Of a stretch of 64,000 nt of DNA, positions 1 to 8,904 are shown one piece after another (position 1 is the first letter of the stretch; every line of letters begins with the position of its first letter). The notes beneath the pieces were generated by a model. That model had not been told where the DNA came from. It saw only the letters and a program-made list of their open reading frames with translations, and ran no database searches. This DNA comes from JBGSKY01 sp041740995 (lineage in GTDB: Bacteria; Planctomycetota; Planctomycetia; Pirellulales; Pirellulaceae). The stretch is taken from contig JBGSKY010000269.1 of NCBI GenBank assembly GCA_041740995.1, positions 4,954-68,953 of the forward strand. Direction: 5' to 3'. A program made the translations under genes and the position numbers.

Positions 1-658
1 AAACCTGAATACTGTTCTTAAAAAGCAACACCAATGTCCGCAGTTCATCGGGTTTGATGATTGGCGATGGACTGTTACGGAAAACGCCGAGCGAGTGAAA
101 CTCGCGAACCGCATTGGCAACAACCTTTTCGAAATCCTTGCTCACCTTTGCCCCTTGATAAGGTGCCGTCAATGCAAATGGGCGATGATGAAAGTAGAGC
201 TTTCGATCGAGCAAATCACGACGAACTCTGGCTTGAATGATGACGTAATTGTCATCCAAGTATTGAAGAATCTGTCGGCCGCTGAGCGATGGCAAGCTGT
301 TTTGGTCTCCTCGTTCGATTTCCAAACCGACTGAAAGAATACTTCTGCGTGAACTGGCGATTGCGTAACCTTTGGTTGCTGTGCGACGATCTCGGGCACT
401 CAGGTAGGGTGCGAAAGATGCCATCTCCAGGGCCTCGCCACCCATTATGATATCGCAGCTTTCGCCGATACTGCGACGATGCGCTGCTTCGATTTCTAAG
501 GTACCAATCGGCAGCGTGTCGATGGTTTTCACCTCCTTAAATTCGTCGATTGCCCAGCCTTGTGACATTCCCAAGAGCAATGCGACGCCTGTCCAAACCG
601 CGATCAATCGATTTGGAACCATGATTCTCGCGAGACCTGTCGATGTTTGAATTTGCAT
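1..658 (-). CDS. Putative secreted protein of unknown function (3' end outside window)
   Basis: An open frame runs from an ATG at 658 on the minus strand off the left edge, giving about 219 residues with no stop. The start opens MQIQTSTGLARIMV and a hydrophobic stretch follows (residues about 15-36, ending GMSQGWA), which reads as a signal peptide. A second ATG at 622 would give a shorter and more typical signal peptide. The 658 start is preferred because GAGG lies about 11 nt before it. The rest is soluble-looking, with charged segments and no domain I recognise. The codon pattern stays coherent through the whole frame. Without the C-terminus no function can be proposed. Confidence 0.7.
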   Translation of the reverse strand, partial: MQIQTSTGLARIMVPNRLIAVWTGVALLLGMSQGWAIDEFKEVKTIDTLPIGTLEIEAAHRRSIGESCDIIMGGEALEMASFAPYLSARDRRTATKGYAIASSRRSILSVGLEIERGDQNSLPSLSGRQILQYLDDNYVIIQARVRRDLLDRKLYFHHRPFALTAPYQGAKVSKDFEKVVANAVREFHSLGVFRNSPSPIIKPDELRTLVLLFKNSIQV

Positions 659-1058
659 TGATGAGGTTTCCTCGATGTAAAGCGAACTCGATAATTGTGC
701 TGCAAATAAGTACGGCCGGTTTTACTTTACCGAATTCAAGGACATTCAAAGCGAAAAATTGGCCATTCAAAAGACCCAAAGTCGCTTGGCAAGTGTTGGC
801 AATAGAGACTACTATTTATACTCTGGTAGGCTACAATAGCGGTCGGAACTACCTTAAGATAAGCCTGTCGAATTCTTGTACTCATTCAAATTGCATTTGT
901 CAGCTTGTTGACGACCGATGCAACATGCAAGCTGAGTACCGAAAACGACGATCGCCACATAGGTCCGATACCTCTGCGTCGCTGTCTCGCTCCATTTTAG
1001 TCGCTGAGCGAGGTGGTGTCGCGCCAAGTCCTGATTTTACGAAAGAAAGCTCGCTTCT
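659..1058. other. Intergenic region between divergent genes
   Basis: This 400-nt stretch separates two divergently transcribed exported-protein genes, so it must hold promoters for both. Short frames exist here, but their composition is not gene-like. A weak TTGGCA (796-801) and TATACT (817-822) pair faces the plus strand with only a 15-nt spacer, too short to call a promoter with confidence. No repeat or RNA gene is apparent. Confidence 0.4.
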
Positions 1059-2450
1059 ATGACCTCACAAACCTCACGTCGTTCATTTCTAGGAAAAACA
1101 GCCGCAGCGTCCGCTGTTGGCTTCAGCGCTCCACTAATACTGCCGCGGCTTGCCAAGGCGCAAGGGAGCAACGACAAACTGACCGTTGCCGCGATTGGGG
1201 TGGGCGGACGTGGAAGCGGAATCAGCAATCAGGCAGCGGACATAGGAAAGATGATCGCTTGCTGCGACGTAGATGCACGAAATGCGAAGAGATTCGCTGA
1301 GAGTCGCGCCGAGAAAGGTGACGATCTGAAAACTTACAACGATTATCGCGAGATGCTCGATACCGAAAAGGACGTCGACGCGGTCATTATCGGAACGCCA
1401 GACCATTGGCATGTGAAGATTGCAATTGATGCGTTGAAGGCAGGCAAGCATGTTTACTGTGAAAAGCCACTGACACTAACGTTGGAAGAAGGCAAGCTGG
1501 TGAAGGAAGCTGTAGCGAAGTACGGCAAAACCTTCCAAGTTGGAACTCAACAACGCAGCGAGTATGACTATAACTTTTTGCGGGCCGTAGCGCTCTGCCA
1601 AAGCGGCCGCCTTGGCAGCAAGTTGACTGCGATCAGTTCAGTGGGTGCCGCCGCTTCTCGCAGCGAAGACAAGGATCATCCGTTTGGTCCTTTCGAAGTC
1701 ACCGAACCACCAAAATCACTCGATTGGGATTTATGGCAAGGGCCAGCTCAGGCGGTTGATTTCTGTAAAGAACGCGTCGGCTGGAATTTCCGTTGGTGGT
1801 ACGAATACTCCGGTGGTCAAGTTACCGATTGGGGCGTTCATCATACCGATATCGCATTCTGGGCCCTGGCAGGTTCGGACGGACAAGCCATTGCGGCCGA
1901 GGGTACTGGGGAATTCATGGGCGCTACTCGTGAAGAGGATCTGGCGTTTCTTACCGGCGAAATTCCAATCACGAAGATGCCGCAAGCTTGGAATGTCGCT
2001 CACACTTTCGACGTTGACATCACCGTTTCGACCGGCAATGTGATCAAGCTTGTTAGCGGACCAAACGAATTGATTCTCGAAGGCGAGCTGGGCAAGTTGC
2101 GAGTCAATCGCGGCGGTATCAAGGGCAAACCGGTTGAGGATCTTGCACAAGACGCAAAAGCCAATGCTGAAATCGAAGAATTGATGGTCAAGCTGTACGG
2201 CGGTGAATTGCCAAAGGGTGGCATGCCGCACATGCAAAACTTCTTTGACTGTATCGCCTCTGGTAAGGAACCAGTCGCAAATGTTCGCGAACACGTTCGC
2301 GCAGTTAACGCGTGCCATTTGGCTAACATCGCACTTGTTGCCGGTCGACGGGTCGAATACGATCCTGATTCGATGTCGTTCAAGAACGATAAACAAGCCG
2401 ATGCAATGATCGCTCGCAAAAAGCGTTCGGGCTTCGAAATTACAGTTTAA
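1059..2450 (+). CDS. Tat-exported Gfo/Idh/MocA family oxidoreductase
   Basis: 463 residues. The N-terminus has a twin-arginine signal (SRRSFLGKTAAA, then a hydrophobic stretch ending near LPRLAKAQG), so the folded, cofactor-loaded enzyme is probably exported. A Rossmann nucleotide-binding motif follows (AAIGVGGRGSG, about residues 43-53). The catalytic-loop motif CEKPLTLT (about residue 134) keeps the family lysine, and WGVHHTDIAFW (about residues 258-268) supplies the conserved histidine and aspartate. Members oxidise or reduce sugars and related polyols with NAD(P). Planctomycetes carry many exported members thought to act on polysaccharide-derived sugars; the substrate cannot be read here. 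The start is fixed by the Tat signal. The next gene follows after 37 nt on the same strand. Confidence 0.93.
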   Translation: MTSQTSRRSFLGKTAAASAVGFSAPLILPRLAKAQGSNDKLTVAAIGVGGRGSGISNQAADIGKMIACCDVDARNAKRFAESRAEKGDDLKTYNDYREMLDTEKDVDAVIIGTPDHWHVKIAIDALKAGKHVYCEKPLTLTLEEGKLVKEAVAKYGKTFQVGTQQRSEYDYNFLRAVALCQSGRLGSKLTAISSVGAAASRSEDKDHPFGPFEVTEPPKSLDWDLWQGPAQAVDFCKERVGWNFRWWYEYSGGQVTDWGVHHTDIAFWALAGSDGQAIAAEGTGEFMGATREEDLAFLTGEIPITKMPQAWNVAHTFDVDITVSTGNVIKLVSGPNELILEGELGKLRVNRGGIKGKPVEDLAQDAKANAEIEELMVKLYGGELPKGGMPHMQNFFDCIASGKEPVANVREHVRAVNACHLANIALVAGRRVEYDPDSMSFKNDKQADAMIARKKRSGFEITV

Positions 2451-2487
2451 TTTTCTGAAACCGCTCGCCAACGACTGACGGAATCCT

Positions 2488-3159
2488 TTGATCCAGCCGT
2501 CCAAAATCTTGAAACTTGAGACGGAAATTGCCTCTGCAACTTCCGTTGACCAGCCATGGCGAACGACGCTATTCGAAGCTCTCGCAACAGGCGTTCAAGT
2601 TCAGATACCAGTTTCCAAGCCGCACGATCTATTCGCCGCGGCGATGCCATTTGAGGGCAGGTTGCTGGTCCAAGGCAATCTTGGCGATTACGCTTTTTCC
2701 AATCTCCAGCAGCTCGACGTAACCATTCTGGGAAACGTCGGCTATGCGGCCGGACAATCGATGCATAGTGGCGTCTTGCAAGTCAACGGGGACGTAGGCG
2801 ACTTTTTTGCCACCAATGCCTCCGGCGGAATAGCAGTTGTCAACGGAAATGTCGCAAACGATTTAGCCGCTGGCATTCGCGACGGAGCGGTGTTGATCAG
2901 CGGAAACGTCGGTCATCGCGCTGGAAGAGCGATGCGTGGCGGCGTGATTGTGATTGCCGGTGATTGTGGTGAACAGTTAGGTTATCGCGCAGCGATCGGA
3001 ACAATTTACGTCAGCGGCAAAGTCAGCTCACTTTTTTCCGCAATGGTCGAGCGACGAATGCGCGAGCCGGATCGCTTGAGATTAAGCTTGGTCCTCGCGC
3101 AATGCAAAACTGCGGCATCCGTAAAAGACTTTCGAGTCTTCAAAGCAGAACCACGTTGA
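2488..3159 (+). CDS. GXGXG-repeat protein (GltB C-terminal / FwdC-like beta-helix)
   Basis: 223 residues from a TTG start; an in-frame TGA at 2476 leaves no earlier option. Residues about 57-175 hold serial repeats of the form G-N/D-V-G-x3-A-G-x-x-M-x-x-G (GNLGDYAF, GNVGYAAGQSMHSG, GNVGHRAGRAMRGG, GDCGEQLGYRAAIG). This is the right-handed beta-helix shared by the C-terminal domain of glutamate synthase large subunits and by FwdC/FhcC of formylmethanofuran dehydrogenase or hydrolase complexes. In glutamate synthase this domain links the amidotransferase and FMN domains structurally; it has no catalysis of its own. No other Fhc gene lies nearby. The next gene, 42 nt downstream, may be a divergent FMN barrel, which favours a split GltB-like pair, but the choice between the two families remains open. 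Confidence 0.72.
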   Translation: MIQPSKILKLETEIASATSVDQPWRTTLFEALATGVQVQIPVSKPHDLFAAAMPFEGRLLVQGNLGDYAFSNLQQLDVTILGNVGYAAGQSMHSGVLQVNGDVGDFFATNASGGIAVVNGNVANDLAAGIRDGAVLISGNVGHRAGRAMRGGVIVIAGDCGEQLGYRAAIGTIYVSGKVSSLFSAMVERRMREPDRLRLSLVLAQCKTAASVKDFRVFKAEPR

Positions 3160-3201
3160 ACGACGGCATTACGTTCGCAAACTTGCTGCAGGCAAAGAAT
3201 C

Positions 3202-4101
3202 ATGTCTAATTTTCAAACCGCTCCGCTATTTTCGACCACAGTCGCACATGAAAAATCGGCAGCTTCGAACCGCTTGCCGCCGTTTCTTTTCCGAGAACGT
3301 GCCACCGACGAAGCAATCGGCGAAGAAATGCTTGACATACTTCAAAACGCATCTTGCGGATTGATCAGCCATCCGAGCACGAGTGATTCGGGATTATCAT
3401 CGAGTACCCTTCGGCCGTTGCTTTCGTTGTGCAATGACGAATCATTCGCGATTGCTGCGTTGGAACAAGTCCGCATTTTGGAATGGCAATTTTTTGACAA
3501 ACGACTTGCCGATGCGCCGTTTGAGAAGCTATCCAACCTCGCGCCGCGAATGCCCATTGATGTAGACAACGCGAAACGTTTAGAACAGCGTTTGAGCTTG
3601 CTGCGTCGCTCAACGCGAGAAGATGCCTTGATCGGAATTGCACTTCCAATCAAGTCCGTAATCGAAAATGCGGCGACGCTTAATAGGTTGCCGGTCAATT
3701 TCCTCTCCCTAATTTTTCCCGAGGTCTTGCTAACCGAGAATCATCTTGCAAAAAAGTGGATGCGTTGTGATGTTATCGAAACGCTTCGGTCAGCATTAAA
3801 TTCTCTAGCAGAGTCGCGAAAGCGTGGATTGCAATTCGCTATTCAAGCGCCGCTCGAATCGGGTTATGACGCCGCAGTGTATCGAGCAATGGGAATCGAA
3901 TGTATCGTTTTAAATTCTTTTAAAGGAACGATTGCAAACGAAGAACCGAAGGATCAAACGGACTCAATTGTCTCTAGCTTCTTAGGCAACTCAATCTTAC
4001 AACCTTCTTCGGATCATCATCGCGATACGCAGACACAAAATCTGAAGACCTTCTTTTCGCAATTCCAAGACGCACAATCTTATGAAGCGATCGAACGCTG
4101 A
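3202..4101 (+). CDS. Unrecognised protein, possibly a degenerate FMN-barrel (GltB-like) partner
   Basis: 299 residues, soluble, with no signal peptide. I do not recognise the family with confidence. Residues about 145-240 alternate hydrophobic strands and amphipathic helices in a TIM-barrel-like order: IGIALPIKSVIEN, then VNFLSLIF, then a helix VIETLRSALNSLAESRKRG, then LQFAIQAPLESGYDAAVYRAMGIECIVLNS. The last part matches the spacing of the helix/strand/A-LALGAD-A-V element in archaeal-type glutamate synthase FMN domains, but the glycine-rich FMN-phosphate loop and the Fe-S cysteines are not visible. Its place directly after the GXGXG gene suggests both make one complex. The termini look unstructured. 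The assignment is inference. Confidence 0.6.
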   Translation: MSNFQTAPLFSTTVAHEKSAASNRLPPFLFRERATDEAIGEEMLDILQNASCGLISHPSTSDSGLSSSTLRPLLSLCNDESFAIAALEQVRILEWQFFDKRLADAPFEKLSNLAPRMPIDVDNAKRLEQRLSLLRRSTREDALIGIALPIKSVIENAATLNRLPVNFLSLIFPEVLLTENHLAKKWMRCDVIETLRSALNSLAESRKRGLQFAIQAPLESGYDAAVYRAMGIECIVLNSFKGTIANEEPKDQTDSIVSSFLGNSILQPSSDHHRDTQTQNLKTFFSQFQDAQSYEAIER

Positions 4102-4142
4102 CCAAATTGATTCTAGATGAGTGGACTTTACATTCGTCGAAA

Positions 4143-4158
4143 TGCGCTGCTTAGCGCA
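4143..4158. terminator. Small hairpin between convergent genes
   Basis: TGCGCT and AGCGCA form a perfect 6-bp stem with a 4-nt loop in the 137-nt gap between two converging genes. There is no U-tract, so intrinsic termination is doubtful; it could mark a Rho-dependent or bidirectional end. Confidence 0.25.
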
Positions 4159-4238
4159 GTGCTAATGCGTTTTCAGTGACTCAAACAACGAGTAGCGACA
4201 TATCCACTCGCTAGCAAATGAAATTGCTATGGTGCAGA

Positions 4239-7200
4239 TCAGTGGGCTGTAGCAATCGGTTCGGCCGTAATCGCAAAAAACAGGGGAGCGGTTACGTGAT
4301 CTGGTTTAATCAGTTCGATCGTGTCGATCACGGCGTCTCTTGCAGGATTGATCGAGAGGGTTCGGACTTGACCGCCACTGCTGGCTCGCAATGCAAGTTT
4401 TGATTCGGGGACTTCGAATAGTCCTATGTAGTCAGCGATGTGCTGACCACTGACCAATGGATGGTCCTCTGATTGGCCATCGGCATATTGCAAGCGAACG
4501 ATAACGCTGACACCTTCATTGCCCGGCTTCATTGCTCCCCAACCGGCTACGCCGCCGAGAATGTGAATTGATTTGGCAGCCAAGCGGCAACGCACGTCAA
4601 CTTTTTTTGGCATATCGCGAGGAAACGCTCCTAGTGGTCCGTGCAGCATTAGCGCGTTTTTTACGCTGCTATCGCGTGGATCAATCAGTTGAAAAGGAAC
4701 ACCATCAATCGTTTGCAGTCCGTAAGCCGGCAGTTCGAGACACTCTCTTAGATTACTACGTTCCGAAAACATACCCTGAGTTGTTGAAACATTTGCGACG
4801 CTTTCAAGTCCAAGTGCTATGTAAGGTTCGGCTTGAGTCATGTATTCGAGCAAGTTGACCAGTCCGATATCGTCGATTGTTTGTTCGAAACCTTCGGGCA
4901 TCGCCGACTTGGTCGAAGGTCTTAGCTCGTCAATTTCCTCGCGAAGAATTTTATGTCGTTTGCCTTGTGTATCAATGATCTCAATCGTCGTTAATGATTC
5001 AGAACTGAGCAATCCGCTGACGATCGTTCCATCATCGGTCATGACGCTATACAAACGATAGTTCGCTTCGACGCTGCGATTTGGATCGAGAATGTGCGTC
5101 AGCAACTCGGCTTTCGGATGAACCGACATGCCATTCAGATTTGGACCGACAATGTTTCCTTCGCCTTTGAAAACATGGCAGGTCGCACAAGATTTTGCAA
5201 AGATCGCCCGCCCTAGTTCCGAGTCACCCATTCGCTTGGTCAGGTCGAGTTTTGCGTTGACGAGCATCGCACGATCATTGTTTACCTTAATACCCTGTGA
5301 TGTCATCAAGACTTCAAGTGTGTCGCGAATATCCTTGGACGGATGCGACCTCAAGTTATCACGTTGCTCGATCGTTAGATCTGATAGTTGCAGACGACCG
5401 GTTTGGATGGCTGACAAAAGTGACAACGTGAGATCGGTTCGCAGCATCAGCTCTCGAACAATCGCTGAACGAAGTTCAGGAGTTGCTGCCATGGCGAGAT
5501 CGATGAAGGTTTCGTCGATGCCTGCGACCTTTGATCGACTCAATGCTCGCGCCAGACCGATAGAAAGCGTTACCGGTGACTGGGGACCAATTTGTTCTGC
5601 GATTAAATCCGTCACCGCCTCGTTCTGCGGCGACAATTCAATCAATTGATTCGCTGCATCAACTCGCAAATTGACATCCAGCTCACGGTTGCGGATCGTC
5701 TTTCCAAAAGCCGCAATGATTGGCTTGATTTCTTGCTCCAATGAAGAGTTTGACCACAACGCCGCAAGTCGTGCCAAGGTAGCTTGGCTGGACCGAGATG
5801 AAGACGTGAATACGCTTCGTATTGCAGTATCGCTGCCAGCATCGAGAACGATTTCGTGATCCGCAGGCCAACCGTTGCTCAACCCTGCGATGACCGACTC
5901 CGACGAATTGTTCGCGCTTTTTGACATCGCATCAATTAACGACGCAATGGAACGTTGCGTTGGGCGACTGCGGGCCAAATGTTCCGCGACGCGCGCGACA
6001 ACGGCTTGCCCAGCCGCAGGCATTTCATCGCTCGATTTTAGCGTTGCGACGAGGAACGAATCGACATGCATCGCAGCGGCGCTAGTGATCGCATCGACCA
6101 ACCAGCGATCGGCGAGCAGTTTGGGGCGACGAAGTTGGTCGCTGATCAAAGTACCAATCATCGACTCTTGCTTTGACATTTCGGCGTCGGTGCTGCTGCG
6201 AACATCCGCAAGTTTCAGCCAGAACGCGAGTTCGACCTGGGCGTTATCGCCATCTAGTAATGACGCAGCATTCATTGCGGCAAAACTTGCCATATCGTCT
6301 GGCAAAACTCGGATTGCATTCAACCGAACTCCGGCGGATGGATGACGTAAAGCGGCTGTAACCGCGGAAATGACTGGCGGATGATTTGCTGTTACCAAGC
6401 CAAGCCCGTCGAGCGTATTGATGGCATGAATCGCGGAGACGTTCAAGCCAATCTGGTCGACTTTTTGATCCCCAATCAACTCAATTAAACGATCGCTGAT
6501 GTCCGGGTTTCCGCGTTCCACGAGGCGACGTTGAGCTGACAATCGGACCTGCATCGTTGGTGAGCTTAACGCGTCGATCCAAGCCGAAACATTCGCAGCA
6601 TCATCGCCATTTGCCAGTGACCGCAGTGACGAAGCTGGCTTCGTATCCGTGTTGGGAGAATCAGGTACTACGCGGTAAATTCGTCCGTACTTTTTATCGC
6701 GCAACTTCGTTTCATAAGCTTTGCCTTTACCGGTCTCAAAGCCTTGTGGTGTTGGATTATGCTGCACAATATAGTTGTACCAATCAATCACCCAAACGTT
6801 TCCGTCCGGCCCGACTTCCGCCATGATCGGCGCCGTCCATTCGTCATCGCTGGCGAGTAAATTTAGTGGGCTGTCGGACTTCATTCCCGCACCGTCTGGT
6901 TCGATGACAAAGGTGCCCACTAGCTTGCCAGTTGGACCGCAAACAAAGGCCGTTCTATTCCACCAAAAATCCGGATAATTTCTGGCCGTGTAAAGCGCAT
7001 GTCCAGCTCCGGCTGTATAACCACCGTGGTGATCGACTTGACGAATTTTGTCCGTTATTGGCTTAAATAAGTGGTCCTTAGAAATCATTTCCAAGCGGTC
7101 TGGAGCCCAACCTTTCACTCGCTCGTAATAGCGATTGGCGATTGGCATGAAACAGCTTGGAGCACGATTGGCGGTCGAGCCAAAAATTAATCCTTCCTCC

Positions 7201-8705
7201 GAAATCCCCAACCCCCAGGTGTTGTTGTTGGTGGACCTCAGAAATTCAAGCTGCTCGACTTTTGGATGATCTTCTTGCGAAAGTTTGAAACGAAAGAAAC
7301 CCATCCGGAACGACGGCTGTTTGACGCCATCGATTAGAACAGCCGAATCATTATAGCCCTGCATCGCCCAAATCCAGTTGTCCAGGCCGTTGCGAAAATT
7401 GCTGACGCCGCCGTGGGTATCACCTAGCGTCCAATTGGACATCAATATCTGGCGGACGTCGGATTTACCGTCGCCGTCGAGGTCTTTCATGTAGAGTGTT
7501 TCCGTGCCGTTTTGCACGATTACGCCGCCGCGATGAAAAGCGATCGTAGTCGGAATGCTGAGACTCTCGGCAAAGACTACTGATTGATCGGCCACGCCAT
7601 CGCCGTTGCCATCGGTTAGTATACGGACGCGATCATGTCCGCGATTGTCGTCTTGCAATTCGTTTGGATAATCGACCGTTTCACAGACCCACAAACGTCC
7701 TGCGTCGTCCCAATTCATCGAAATTGGCTTGCCGTTCAGCAGGCTTTCATCGGCGAACAATTCAATGTGGAATCCCTCAGGAGTTACCATGTGTTTCATT
7801 GATTCGGTAGCCGGAGCGGGCTGCTGCATCATCGTCATTGGCTTGGCTTGTTCACCCCATTTCGCACCAGCGGTGTAGTTCGGAATCTCTGGTCCAACAT
7901 CGACGTAATTAAACGCAGCCGGATCTTTCGGCAAGCGTTTCATCGCTGGCATTTTTACAGCTGCTGGAGCGCTTGCAAAATCTTCGCGAGCAATTGTTGC
8001 CGGGATTTCAACGTCACAAGCCCAGCGGATTCCGCGTTCGATCAATTCATGAAACCCCGGCTGATTCCAGGTTCGTTCGTCGTGCCCCCAAGCGGTGTAG
8101 AATACGCGACCTTGTCCCTGCGTCCGAACCCAAGTCCAAGGCTCGCGCGACTTTCCCGCTGCTTGCGGTTCTCCAACTCTATACTCAAGCACCGTTCTAT
8201 CGGATTCGTTGTGCAGATGGTGCACATAAGTCTCATCCCAACTCGTGAAACTGTTGTAGCCATCGACGACTGGATGCGAGACACCCGCGGACTGCGTTTC
8301 CATTTCGCCAGTGCCATGCTTCTGAAATTGCGCGCCCATCAAGGCAACAATTTCCGGAGCGTTACGAAAACAAAAAGTTGCACAATGAATCGGAATGAAA
8401 CCTCGGCCGGACTCAACATACTTTAGCAACGCACTGGCTTGTTCGGGCGCGATGGAATCGATGTTCGCGTAGAGGACTAGCCCATCAAAGTCACTGAGCG
8501 ATCGTTCGCTCAGCACGGTCACATCATCAGAGTACCGCAATTCAATGCCTTTTGATCGAAGGATAGGCTCAAAAATTGCGAATCGCTTCGCAGGTTTGTG
8601 CGATCCGTTATCACCGAGGAACAGCAACTTTAGCTGTGGCGATTGTGCCGTTAGCGGGCTCGCCAAGTTGAAAATCGCTAGCAGGATAAAAACGAAGCGC
8701 ACCAT
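4239..8705 (-). CDS. Secreted ThuA / membrane-bound dehydrogenase / HEAT / haem-binding fusion protein
   Basis: 1488 residues with an N-terminal signal peptide (FVFILLAIFNLASPLTAQ). Residues about 25-230 are a ThuA-like (trehalose-utilisation) domain, with GFIPIHCATF, HPVVDGY and FYTAWGHDERTW. Residues about 300-700 form a beta-propeller of the planctomycete putative membrane-bound dehydrogenase type (WDDAGRLWVCETVDYPNE, DGNGDGVAD, DGNVWVIDWYN). HEAT-like helical repeats follow to about 1130. A c-type haem site CATCH sits near residue 1171 within a planctomycete-type haem-binding domain (VGPNLNG, ILDPNRSVEANYR). The last 160 residues resemble a carbohydrate-binding galactose-binding-like module. 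Known relatives are periplasmic or surface proteins linked to sugar oxidation; the haem would carry electrons. Function is inferred from architecture. The substrate is unknown. Confidence 0.93.
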   Translation of the reverse strand: MVRFVFILLAIFNLASPLTAQSPQLKLLFLGDNGSHKPAKRFAIFEPILRSKGIELRYSDDVTVLSERSLSDFDGLVLYANIDSIAPEQASALLKYVESGRGFIPIHCATFCFRNAPEIVALMGAQFQKHGTGEMETQSAGVSHPVVDGYNSFTSWDETYVHHLHNESDRTVLEYRVGEPQAAGKSREPWTWVRTQGQGRVFYTAWGHDERTWNQPGFHELIERGIRWACDVEIPATIAREDFASAPAAVKMPAMKRLPKDPAAFNYVDVGPEIPNYTAGAKWGEQAKPMTMMQQPAPATESMKHMVTPEGFHIELFADESLLNGKPISMNWDDAGRLWVCETVDYPNELQDDNRGHDRVRILTDGNGDGVADQSVVFAESLSIPTTIAFHRGGVIVQNGTETLYMKDLDGDGKSDVRQILMSNWTLGDTHGGVSNFRNGLDNWIWAMQGYNDSAVLIDGVKQPSFRMGFFRFKLSQEDHPKVEQLEFLRSTNNNTWGLGISEEGLIFGSTANRAPSCFMPIANRYYERVKGWAPDRLEMISKDHLFKPITDKIRQVDHHGGYTAGAGHALYTARNYPDFWWNRTAFVCGPTGKLVGTFVIEPDGAGMKSDSPLNLLASDDEWTAPIMAEVGPDGNVWVIDWYNYIVQHNPTPQGFETGKGKAYETKLRDKKYGRIYRVVPDSPNTDTKPASSLRSLANGDDAANVSAWIDALSSPTMQVRLSAQRRLVERGNPDISDRLIELIGDQKVDQIGLNVSAIHAINTLDGLGLVTANHPPVISAVTAALRHPSAGVRLNAIRVLPDDMASFAAMNAASLLDGDNAQVELAFWLKLADVRSSTDAEMSKQESMIGTLISDQLRRPKLLADRWLVDAITSAAAMHVDSFLVATLKSSDEMPAAGQAVVARVAEHLARSRPTQRSIASLIDAMSKSANNSSESVIAGLSNGWPADHEIVLDAGSDTAIRSVFTSSSRSSQATLARLAALWSNSSLEQEIKPIIAAFGKTIRNRELDVNLRVDAANQLIELSPQNEAVTDLIAEQIGPQSPVTLSIGLARALSRSKVAGIDETFIDLAMAATPELRSAIVRELMLRTDLTLSLLSAIQTGRLQLSDLTIEQRDNLRSHPSKDIRDTLEVLMTSQGIKVNNDRAMLVNAKLDLTKRMGDSELGRAIFAKSCATCHVFKGEGNIVGPNLNGMSVHPKAELLTHILDPNRSVEANYRLYSVMTDDGTIVSGLLSSESLTTIEIIDTQGKRHKILREEIDELRPSTKSAMPEGFEQTIDDIGLVNLLEYMTQAEPYIALGLESVANVSTTQGMFSERSNLRECLELPAYGLQTIDGVPFQLIDPRDSSVKNALMLHGPLGAFPRDMPKKVDVRCRLAAKSIHILGGVAGWGAMKPGNEGVSVIVRLQYADGQSEDHPLVSGQHIADYIGLFEVPESKLALRASSGGQVRTLSINPARDAVIDTIELIKPDHVTAPLFFAITAEPIATAH

Positions 8706-8904
8706 ACCAAACGTCCTTCAAAAATGTTATTGAGTTGGCCATCGTCAACAAAAAAGTTATTGTCGTCGCGGAACTGCGCAGAACGCCGGGTCCTTCGATG
8801 CGATCGTTGAGTCGCATCAAAGATCCGAAGAGCTTACGCTTCACGACTACCTAGCCATCCGGAAACGGCTTTCAGGACGGTCCTGTATCTCGGTAAATAA
8901 AGCA

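Noticed and set aside
643..1062. 139-codon plus-strand frame between two genes
   Set aside because: Composition and codon pattern do not resemble the neighbours, and it overlaps both the partial gene start and the next gene start.
1731..2504. 257-codon minus frame opposite the Tat oxidoreductase gene
   Set aside because: Shadow of a well-supported plus-strand gene with clear motifs throughout.
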